Source: DATEHG01 sp041691295 | GTDB taxonomy: Bacteria; Gemmatimonadota; Gemmatimonadetes; Gemmatimonadales; GWC2-71-9 | Direction: 5' to 3' | NCBI GenBank assembly: GCA_041691295.1 | Contig: JBEPVA010000147.1 | Location: forward strand, 1-9,815 | Length of the DNA: 9,815 nt | Shown: positions 1 through 5,985 of the stretch, piece after piece | Layout: each line of letters starts with the position of its first letter | Numbering within the stretch: position 1 is the first letter of the stretch | Position numbers and translations under genes: made by a program | The notes under the pieces: generated by a model | What the model was told of the DNA's origin: nothing | Seen by the model: only the letters and a program-made list of their open reading frames with translations | Database searches by the model: none

Positions 1-528
1 GATCGACGCGGCCAGGTTGGCCTTGGCGAGCTTGGCCAGCTCAACCGGATCGGCGTCGAAGCCGAACGGGGGACAGCAGGTTCCCGCCATGATCAGCGAA
101 GGATAGCGGCGGACCAGCTCTGCGGCCGCGGCATCCGCCGCCCCAGCCCGGCCACCGAAGAGGTACACCCGGAGTCCGGTTTCGGCCGCTTGTTTACAGA
201 GATTGACGAACAGGTCGGTGCCGTTGACCCGCTCGGGTAGCGGGGCCCCAAGGGCCCGAGAAGCCCAGACCAGCGGCATGCCGTCAGCCACCGACAGCAT
301 GGCGCCACGATAGATTGTGCGGAAGCCCGGGTCGTGCTGCAGCTGCACCAGATGGGCGGCATTGGGTGTCACCACGTAGCTCGGCGGTCCACCGGCCTGG
401 GCCCGGGCAATGATGGCGGAAACCGATTGCGCCATGGTGCAGGCGTCGATCGGGGTGCCCGCCAGTACCACCCGGTGCCCGTGCCACGGCGCCGCCACCG
501 ATTCGGTGTTGGGCTGGGCGGCGGTCAT
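1..528 (-). CDS. WecG/TagA/CpsF family glycosyltransferase (3' end cut by window edge)
   Basis: This family transfers a sugar, typically N-acetylmannosamine or an aminosugar uronate, from a nucleotide donor to a polyprenyl-linked acceptor at the cytoplasmic membrane face. The frame is open from an ATG at 528 to the window edge, giving 176 residues without a stop; complete members are usually about 240-260 residues, so the C-terminal part is missing. Visible family motifs are VVTPNAAHL (residues 52-60), ADGMPLVWAS (81-90), ERVNGTDL (99-106), YLFGG (122-126) and PPFGF (153-157). Thr54 and Asp82 are 28 residues apart and correspond to the conserved Thr and proposed catalytic Asp of TagA. The ATG overlaps the stop of the upstream glycosyltransferase by 4 bp (ATGA). 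No Shine-Dalgarno is visible, so translation is probably coupled. The family call is firm; donor and acceptor cannot be told from sequence. Confidence 0.93.
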   Translation of the reverse strand, partial: MTAAQPNTESVAAPWHGHRVVLAGTPIDACTMAQSVSAIIARAQAGGPPSYVVTPNAAHLVQLQHDPGFRTIYRGAMLSVADGMPLVWASRALGAPLPERVNGTDLFVNLCKQAAETGLRVYLFGGRAGAADAAAAELVRRYPSLIMAGTCCPPFGFDADPVELAKLAKANLAASI

Positions 529-1511
529 CGGAGCAGGAACCAGCGCCAGAGTCGGATAAAGGCCGGGCGCGGGAGCACAGCGGCCGCTGACCAGAATCCC
601 AGCTGCTGGATCTTCTGGGCGGGGCTGAACCAAGGATCGTCGAGGATTGCCGATGAAAAATCGCGAAGAGTCCGGAACCGGTCGATGATCGAGCCGGTCA
701 AGCATGCCAGGGCAAACCGGGCCCGCTGATAGTAGGCATTGTGGAGCAGGACCGCGCCAAGGCCGAAATGGCCGCTAATGGTTTCCTGCAGATCGAGTTG
801 CCGCCGGAGCCCTTCCCCATTGGACATTCGCTGGAGATACATGCTGCTGGGGTGAATGCGATACTCGCCCAGGGGCTCGGCGAGGGCCAGGATCGGGCCA
901 GCCAGGCAGGCGCCAAATCCGAAGTAGTAATCGGCGGCCGAGGAAAATTTCCGGGTCGGGGTCGGCAGCAGACCCTGAAAGGTCGTGGCCGGCAGCACCA
1001 GACTCGACGCGGTGCCCACGCCGAGGCGGGCGGTGCGCCGCATCTGGGCTCGGAGATCCCCGGAGGCGAGGAAGCCACCCCGGGGCCAGGTGCGACCGGT
1101 GCGGGCACCACTGGCATCGATCACGAATTGGGGATGCGTCAGCAGAGTCAGATTCGGGTCGGCTTGCAGTGCCGCCGAGGCCGCGGCCAATTTGCCGGGC
1201 AGCCAGCGATCGTCGGAATCGAGCAGGGCGATGTACCGGCCTCGGCAGAACGGCGCGCCGGCCTCGTAAGCGGCCGATTGTCCGGCGTTGTTGATCCGGA
1301 TCTGCTGAAAGCGCCCGGCCAATGCAGCCTGATTCTGCCGGCACCACGCCGCGATCACCTCAGCGGTGGCATCGGTTGAGCCATCATCGACCAGCACGAT
1401 TTCCCAGTCGCGATAGGTCTGGCCCAGCACCGAGTCCAGCGCCTCGGCGAGGTAGCTGGCGTGGTTGTGGGTGGCGACAAGCACGGAGAAAGCTGGCGAG
1501 GCTGATTCCAT
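525..1511 (-). CDS. Family 2 glycosyltransferase (second of two paralogues)
   Basis: A 328-residue inverting GT-A glycosyltransferase that probably adds one sugar to the lipid-linked repeat unit in the cytoplasm. The N-terminal nucleotide-binding half shows FSVLVATHNHASY (8-20), VDDGSTD (41-47) and the metal-binding DSDD (98-101) followed by RWLPGKL. AADYYFGFGA (192-201) lies where GT2 enzymes carry acceptor or catalytic-base residues. The C-terminal region (about 235-328) is helical and basic and ends in LWRWFLLR, suggesting membrane association. The ATG at 1511 is chosen because the protein then starts like its paralogue at 5986-7008 and follows the acyltransferase stop by 29 bp. A TTG at 1544 that overlaps that stop (TTGA) and an ATG at 1574 are in-frame alternatives; none of the three has a good Shine-Dalgarno. 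The open frame continues upstream to 2240, but that part is out of frame with the acyltransferase and is a shadow. Sugar specificity is unknown. Confidence 0.93.
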   Translation of the reverse strand: MESASPAFSVLVATHNHASYLAEALDSVLGQTYRDWEIVLVDDGSTDATAEVIAAWCRQNQAALAGRFQQIRINNAGQSAAYEAGAPFCRGRYIALLDSDDRWLPGKLAAASAALQADPNLTLLTHPQFVIDASGARTGRTWPRGGFLASGDLRAQMRRTARLGVGTASSLVLPATTFQGLLPTPTRKFSSAADYYFGFGACLAGPILALAEPLGEYRIHPSSMYLQRMSNGEGLRRQLDLQETISGHFGLGAVLLHNAYYQRARFALACLTGSIIDRFRTLRDFSSAILDDPWFSPAQKIQQLGFWSAAAVLPRPAFIRLWRWFLLR

Positions 1512-1540
1512 GGCCGTGACGGCAGTCAGTTCTGGGGCGG

Positions 1541-2677
1541 TCAACGAGTCAAGCGTTTGCGAAGCCGCGCGCATGGGCGCTCGATCAGCACATACATCGC
1601 GAACGAGAGCGAAATCGTCAGCGCCAGTGCCACGAATGCGGCTGGAACCCGGGGCAGGTGCAAATGGTCCTGGACCCCATGGATGACGCAGTAGTGCAGC
1701 AGATAAAGCGAATAGGAGAGCACACCCAGCCCGCGCATCCAGCCCCAATTCAGGATTTGCCACGGCCCCCAGGCGGGGTACCGCACGGAGCTGACGAATA
1801 CGGGAACCAGGGCGATGCCTTGGATCGAGTAGCGCCACGTTTCCCTGAAGTCGGGGCTTCGGACCAGGAACGTCAGCAGCAGGAATGCGATCCCCAGCGG
1901 CAGAAAGATCCATTTCCAGGTCCGCTCCGAGAACCGGGTCGGATCCACCGCCGGGTTGCCGTACAGGGCAAGGGCGCAACCAAACAGCAGTCCATCGAAC
2001 CTGGTATCCGTTCCCATATAAGTGCGAGCGGCGGGAATGTCCGAGCCATACACCAGTATCGTGCGCCACACCAGGACCAGAGCGCACAGTGCCCACAGCG
2101 CCGCGGCCTTGGTCAGCGGAGGCCATTTGAGACGGTACAGACCGTACAGCAGCAACGGAAAGATCAGGTAGAAATGCTCCTCGACCGATAGCGACCAGTA
2201 GACCAGCGTGCCTGGCGGAGCGCCTTCCAGGCCATGCCACATGGTCCGATAGTTCGTGAAGTGCAGCAGCAGCGGTATCATCGCGGCGCGCTGCAGCTTC
2301 ATGGTCAGCACACCGGTAACCGTGGCCAACGTCGCCAGCGCGAGTACCGTGTAGAACGGCGGCCAGATCCGGAGCAACCTACGGGCATAGAACAGTTTGA
2401 AGCTGATATCACCGTACCGGCTAATTTCTTCCCGCAGCAGCGTGGTGATCAGGTACCCGCTGAGGAAGAAAAAGATTGTGACGCCGAAACCGCCCGGGAA
2501 CAGGCGCTGCCACCCGGCGTGCGAGATGAATACGATCAGGAATGCGACCGCTCGCATCCCATCCAGAGACGGAATCTGGCCGTGTTTCTTGGCCGAGGCC
2601 TTGCTCTCGAGAGCTGGAATCGAGCGAATCGGCGCCGGCGCTTCGGCTTCGGACGGTGTACTCGTCACAAGGCTCAC
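1541..2677 (-). CDS. Acyltransferase-3 family membrane protein (OafA/YrhL-like)
   Basis: A 378-residue integral membrane acyltransferase expected to move an acyl group, usually acetyl, across the membrane onto a sugar of the polysaccharide. After a polar N-terminus (1-33) it shows the classic opening IPSLDGMRAVAFLIVFISHAG (35-55), with Arg42 and the conserved catalytic His53. It continues with FGVTIFFFLSGYLIT (64-78), FYARRLLRIWPPFY (96-109), WSLSVEEHFYLIFP, TRFDGLLFG, LSYSLYLLHY and a C-terminal IERP, which together cover about ten membrane helices. Its length matches a stand-alone AT3 domain; no SGNH esterase domain is attached. The start is GTG at 2677, which overlaps the upstream stop by 4 bp (GTGA) and has GGAG 5 nt upstream (2683-2686). 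Its place between two membrane genes and a glycosyltransferase supports polysaccharide O-acylation. The acyl group and acceptor are inferred only from the family. Confidence 0.94.
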   Translation of the reverse strand: MSLVTSTPSEAEAPAPIRSIPALESKASAKKHGQIPSLDGMRAVAFLIVFISHAGWQRLFPGGFGVTIFFFLSGYLITTLLREEISRYGDISFKLFYARRLLRIWPPFYTVLALATLATVTGVLTMKLQRAAMIPLLLHFTNYRTMWHGLEGAPPGTLVYWSLSVEEHFYLIFPLLLYGLYRLKWPPLTKAAALWALCALVLVWRTILVYGSDIPAARTYMGTDTRFDGLLFGCALALYGNPAVDPTRFSERTWKWIFLPLGIAFLLLTFLVRSPDFRETWRYSIQGIALVPVFVSSVRYPAWGPWQILNWGWMRGLGVLSYSLYLLHYCVIHGVQDHLHLPRVPAAFVALALTISLSFAMYVLIERPCARLRKRLTR

Positions 2678-3975
2678 GATGGCTCCGTCCCGGCCCAGGG
2701 CAATTCACATCCATGGCTCATTCGGTCGTCGGCGACCTTGCGATAAATGATCCGGCCGAACTGCGGCACCGGTGGCACGTAGAGAAACGGAACGATCAGC
2801 CACGCAAGAGGCACTCGCCAGGCCAGTCGGCGGTAGGCGAGGAAACCGGTTGCAGCGCTGGAATCGCTCGCCAGCACATGCATGTCCGCGAGGCACTGAA
2901 GCCGATCGAGCCGTGGATACCGTGCGGCGATCACCGGCCACTGCCCGATGACATCAAGAAATTCGATCCGCCCGAGGACATCGACGGCTCGGAGAACCCG
3001 CATCGTGCGGGTACAGATGCCACAGCTGCCGTCGAACAGCATTACGACCCTTCCCCGCGCACCCAACCACCTTCGAACGGCGGCGGCAACCTCCGCCCAC
3101 GGCACGAGGACCGGATAGACGCTGGCATAGCCGAGGAACAGCACCCCCATCATCAGCCAGATCCCGATCTGCATGAAGCCAAGCCCCGTCACGAAGAAAG
3201 CGCGGAGCCTGGGCCCGAACAACGCCAGGACCACTCCCATTTCCATGGCCAGTGACCCCGCCGCTAGCAGATGGGTGAGGGTTGGACTCGACGCGACCAG
3301 CAGACCCAATGACGTCGGTGGTCGATGGTCGTAGTAATGGACCAGCAGGGTGTTGCGCATGTTGTCGGACAAGGCCCAGGCAAGACCCGAATTCCGCAGT
3401 TTGCTGAGGGCCGCGCCGGCGAATGCGAGGACCAGAAGGCATAGCGCCACCCGCCGGGGCCAGGTGTACTCCGGATCGAGCGGCAAGAGAACGGGAAGCT
3501 TCTTTCCGTCAAGACTAGCCAGCCGGCGAAGTCGATCGAGCGAGCAGGCATCTCCGCCGCGACTGGCGGCAAAGACGAACATCAACAGGACGACTAGGGT
3601 GTCGGAGTGATGGACCTTGCCAAAGTTGTGGGGCAACCCGAGGACGTAGAATCCGAGGACGGCGGCGACGATGGTGCTATACCGCGTGAACAGCCCGATC
3701 GCCGACAGGGCCAGGGCAGCTTTCCAACTCACATCGACGGCTGTGAGCACCCAGCCCGGCAGCAGCGGTATGTGCAGCAGCCGGAACAGCAGGGTCGGCA
3801 TCCAGAACGCGGCGGGAACGTCGGCCCAGGGAGCGAGCGGGCGCCCGACATAGAACAGGAAGACCAGCAGGAAGAACGCAATGCGGGCTCCGCCCAGCGT
3901 CGAGGCCCCCCCCGGTTCGAACCAGAAATGGTTCCACCGGCGGCCCACCCATTCGAATCGGCCTGAGTCGGTCAT
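2674..3975 (-). CDS. HTTM-like membrane domain fused to a DCC thiol-disulfide oxidoreductase domain
   Basis: A 433-residue two-part protein. Residues about 25-300 are strongly hydrophobic with several membrane helices and resemble HTTM proteins, the bacterial relatives of vitamin K-dependent gamma-carboxylase; visible cues are VHHSDTLVVLLMFVFAASRGGD (split around 121-142) and LSKLRNSGLAW (190-200). Residues about 309-415 form a DCC (DUF393) domain with the hallmark VMLFDGSCGICTRTM (311-325), including a C318-x-x-C321 pair, and a typical ending PQFGRIIYRKVADDR (404-418). DCC domains have a thioredoxin-like fold and are presumed redox-active. The basic linker at 301-309 suggests by the positive-inside rule that the DCC domain is cytoplasmic, but this is weak. 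The ATG at 3975 overlaps the upstream stop by 4 bp (ATGA). An eight-G tract lies near codons 21-24. The two domain calls are good; the reaction and substrate are unknown. Confidence 0.85.
   Translation of the reverse strand: MTDSGRFEWVGRRWNHFWFEPGGASTLGGARIAFFLLVFLFYVGRPLAPWADVPAAFWMPTLLFRLLHIPLLPGWVLTAVDVSWKAALALSAIGLFTRYSTIVAAVLGFYVLGLPHNFGKVHHSDTLVVLLMFVFAASRGGDACSLDRLRRLASLDGKKLPVLLPLDPEYTWPRRVALCLLVLAFAGAALSKLRNSGLAWALSDNMRNTLLVHYYDHRPPTSLGLLVASSPTLTHLLAAGSLAMEMGVVLALFGPRLRAFFVTGLGFMQIGIWLMMGVLFLGYASVYPVLVPWAEVAAAVRRWLGARGRVVMLFDGSCGICTRTMRVLRAVDVLGRIEFLDVIGQWPVIAARYPRLDRLQCLADMHVLASDSSAATGFLAYRRLAWRVPLAWLIVPFLYVPPVPQFGRIIYRKVADDRMSHGCELPWAGTEPS
3906..3913 (-). repeat. Homopolymeric G8 tract inside a coding region
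   Basis: Eight consecutive C on the plus strand read as G on the coding strand, spanning the codons for Pro21-Gly-Gly-Ala24 of the HTTM-DCC protein. A slip of one or two bases here would truncate the protein within its first helices. G or C runs of this length can be slippage-prone; whether this one varies is not visible from one sequence. Confidence 0.6.
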
Positions 3976-4739
3976 TGAATCGGCGCTTCGAATATTACAG
4001 CTGTGGAATCGGGCGTCAGGCGGTTACTGGCGCCGGGCTGGAGCAGCCAGGTGTCGCGGTACACCCCAATACCGCGAGCCTGCGGCCACGTCCCACCAGC
4101 TCTGGCTCGGGCTCGTTCATATCGTCCGAGTGCAAACTGCGCAGCTTGCTGCAGCGCGACCTGGTCCCCCTGACGGATCAGGCGATTCAGCGCCACATCC
4201 AACCGGCTGGTGTCGAACGGCCGAAGCCAGTCCAGGTCCCCAACAGTGACAAGACCGGTATCCGTCATGACCGCCAGCCGCGGAACCGAAACGACGGGCG
4301 CTTGAACGGCGGAGTACATCCCGTAGGGCGAAAATGGCCAAGCCTCGAAGCCCGAGACGACGGCCAGCAGCTGCGGAAGCAGGATCGTCAGCCACACGGC
4401 GGTAACGACCCGAGACCGTCCTGATCCGGGCATCCGGAATGCAATTCGATCATCGAGCGGGCCGAGTAGCGAGTTGAGGAATCGCTGTCCTCGCATCGTC
4501 GACAACACCAAGAGCGCACCGCCCACCACCAGCACCAGCGCCAGCGCAACCAAGTGGTAGCGGGGCCAGTAGTGTTGAAATGCAGGATAGGTCATTCGGC
4601 GACCCACCAGACCCAGGGCAGCCATATTCCGCTCAGGGTCACGCGCGATCCACCCCGGCACGGCCAGAAATACACCGAGCCAGAGCACGGCCACAACCGC
4701 ACCCAGAGCGACCCAGAGTCGTCCGGCCCTGACGATCAA
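3972..4739 (-). CDS. Uncharacterised three-helix membrane protein, partner of the HTTM-DCC gene
   Basis: I do not recognise a named family with confidence. The 255-residue protein has three hydrophobic segments (about 9-28, 63-80, 113-130). Basic residues before the first helix and in the loop between helices two and three suggest N-terminus in, C-terminus out. Just after the third helix is an aromatic-proline motif, WPFSPYGMYS (134-143), followed by a polar domain (about 145-255) that would be extracytoplasmic. It contains no cysteine, so it cannot be a thiol-exchange partner for the DCC domain. The start is TTG at 4739 with GAGG 6 nt upstream; the only ATG nearby (4763-4765) is in another frame and soon meets a stop. 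Its stop overlaps the start of the HTTM-DCC gene (ATGA), implying coupled translation and a shared role. The gene is real on frame and context; its function is unknown. Confidence 0.8.
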   Translation of the reverse strand: MIVRAGRLWVALGAVVAVLWLGVFLAVPGWIARDPERNMAALGLVGRRMTYPAFQHYWPRYHLVALALVLVVGGALLVLSTMRGQRFLNSLLGPLDDRIAFRMPGSGRSRVVTAVWLTILLPQLLAVVSGFEAWPFSPYGMYSAVQAPVVSVPRLAVMTDTGLVTVGDLDWLRPFDTSRLDVALNRLIRQGDQVALQQAAQFALGRYERARARAGGTWPQARGIGVYRDTWLLQPGASNRLTPDSTAVIFEAPIQ

Positions 4740-4757
4740 ACCGGACCTCGGTTCCGG
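4739..4757 (-). promoter_or_regulatory. Shine-Dalgarno in a small potential hairpin before a TTG start
   Basis: In the 36-bp gap after the GH10 stop, GAGG (4746-4749) sits 6 nt before the TTG at 4739. It overlaps two alternative 5-bp stems: CCGGA/TCCGG (4753-4757 with 4741-4745, seven-base loop containing GAGG) and AACCG/CGGTT (4749-4753 with 4739-4743). Either places part of the ribosome site in a loop. The stems are short, so a regulatory effect is speculative, but the Shine-Dalgarno supports the TTG start. Confidence 0.45.
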
Positions 4758-4775
4758 GTAGGCATCAATCCGTCC

Positions 4776-5963
4776 CTAACGCTTGGGAGCGGCGTCAAAG
4801 GCGCGGGCGATCGCGTCCCAGACTGAGGTGCGCCGCAACTGGGGGTCGAGGGGCAACGGCCGGAGCGGCTGGCCGTCGCGCCGAGGATGGATTTTCTCGA
4901 GCCAGGTGTCATTGTCGTTGAGGCCCCAGGTCAGAACCGCCACTACCGCCGGCTCATCAAGTGCCACCGAGAGGTACCTCGAATATGCCCCGGCGACCGC
5001 TGAATCCCGCTCCGTCAGCGCCCCGGCGACTTGGTCGTCCCTGACATCGAGTTCACTGAGGATGATCTTCAGTCCCAGTGCCGCGACGTCCCTGAGAAAC
5101 TGGCGGAATTTCGTTTCTGAGAATCTGGTCTCGGATGCATCAAGATGGGCCTGGATTCCCAGAGCCTCGACCGGAACCCCGTCTGATTTAAGCTTGGTGA
5201 GATACGCCAGAACCAGACCGCGTTTCCGGTCCCAGGCCGGAGTGTCGTAGTCCATATGATTGTCATTGTAGACGAGGAGGGTATCCGGGTCCGCCGCCTT
5301 GGCGGCCCTGAATGCCATCGGGACGTAATCCGGCCCGAGTAGATCGAGCCAGGCACTGGGTCCCAGTCCGTCCGGACGCACCGATTTATCGTCGATGATC
5401 TCGTTAACCACGTCCCAGGAATGCGTCTTGCCCTTAAAATGCCCGACCACCGTCGTGATGTGGTTCTGCATTACCGATGCTGCGTTTGAAGGATTCACAG
5501 CCGCTCCGAACCAGTCCGGCAATTGCTTGTACCAGAGCAAAGTATGGCCCCGGAATTTCAGGCCATTGCCCGCGGCGAAATTATAGATCTTGTCGGCGGC
5601 ACTGAAGTCGAATCGATCCGGGCTGGGGTGGATCTTCGGCCAAAACAGCGCCGTGCCCGGCACCAGGACTCCACATTCATTTATGTACGCCTGGGCAACC
5701 AAGGGATCCTTCTCCGCCACTCCGACCCGGATCACGGAACCGTAAAGCAGTCCCCGTGCCGAGGCGCGGGCCGCAAGGCCATCGCCCGTTGGGCGGGAAC
5801 CGGCTGCACATTTGCCAAGCAGATCGCCCACCGCTAGCGCTCCAAGGAGCCCGGAGCTGGTTCCTAAAAATTCGCGCCTTAGCATAATTCCCCCCGCACG
5901 GAATGACTCGCGCCGAAAGTGCCCGGATTGGTGCCATCGTGAACGGCCCGCCAGGAGACGCAT
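4776..5963 (-). CDS. Tat-exported GH10 family glycoside hydrolase (xylanase-like fold, unusual -2 subsite)
   Basis: A 395-residue retaining glycoside hydrolase with a complete GH10 barrel. Visible signatures from the first Met are RGHTLLWYKQLPDW (138-151), WDVVNE (183-188, acid/base Glu188), YNDNHMDYD (232-240), GIQAHLD (269-275), ILSELDV (301-307, nucleophile Glu304) and LTWGLNDNDTWL (344-355). The N-terminus carries a twin-arginine signal, LRREFLG (28-34), followed by a hydrophobic stretch, so the enzyme is predicted to be exported folded. The ATG at 5963 has AGGAG 6 nt upstream and lies 22 bp after the previous stop. An ATG at 5885 would begin the protein right at the Tat motif (369 residues) but has only a G run as ribosome site. 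The conserved ENxMKW element that binds the -2 sugar in xylanases is GTALFW here (103-108), and WHxQ is WYKQ. This suggests a substrate other than xylan, possibly the cluster's own polymer, for trimming or release. Confidence 0.92.
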   Translation of the reverse strand: MRLLAGRSRWHQSGHFRRESFRAGGIMLRREFLGTSSGLLGALAVGDLLGKCAAGSRPTGDGLAARASARGLLYGSVIRVGVAEKDPLVAQAYINECGVLVPGTALFWPKIHPSPDRFDFSAADKIYNFAAGNGLKFRGHTLLWYKQLPDWFGAAVNPSNAASVMQNHITTVVGHFKGKTHSWDVVNEIIDDKSVRPDGLGPSAWLDLLGPDYVPMAFRAAKAADPDTLLVYNDNHMDYDTPAWDRKRGLVLAYLTKLKSDGVPVEALGIQAHLDASETRFSETKFRQFLRDVAALGLKIILSELDVRDDQVAGALTERDSAVAGAYSRYLSVALDEPAVVAVLTWGLNDNDTWLEKIHPRRDGQPLRPLPLDPQLRRTSVWDAIARAFDAAPKR

Positions 5964-5969
5964 GACCCG

Positions 5970-5974
5970 CTCCT
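5970..5974 (-). promoter_or_regulatory. Strong Shine-Dalgarno for the GH10 gene
   Basis: AGGAG on the minus strand, 6 nt before the ATG at 5963. It is the best ribosome site in the window and the main argument for the longer N-terminus over the internal ATG at 5885, whose upstream sequence is a run of G without an AGGAG-like core. Confidence 0.7.
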
Positions 5975-5985
5975 ATCCAGGGTGT

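Noticed and set aside
741..1379. Plus-strand open frame of 212 residues
   Set aside because: It is antisense to the second GT2 and mirrors its codons; the composition is Gly/Arg/Gln rich with no domain signature.
1512..2240. Long in-frame upstream extension of the second GT2 (571-residue open frame)
   Set aside because: It overlaps the well-supported acyltransferase in another frame, and its translation has no domain features. GC-rich shadow frames are often open for this long.
2542..3255. Plus-strand open frame of 237 residues
   Set aside because: It is antisense to the HTTM-DCC and acyltransferase genes; its translation is polar, rich in Arg, Pro and Glu, and has no recognisable motif.
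4740..4775. Possible transcription terminator after the GH10 gene
   Set aside because: The inverted repeats are only 5 bp with no U-run, and they overlap the ribosome site of the next gene.
4776..5963. Lipoprotein signal in the GH10 N-terminus (cysteine at residue 52)
   Set aside because: The residues before the cysteine read LLGK, and Lys at the -1 position does not fit a lipobox; the twin-arginine motif explains export better.
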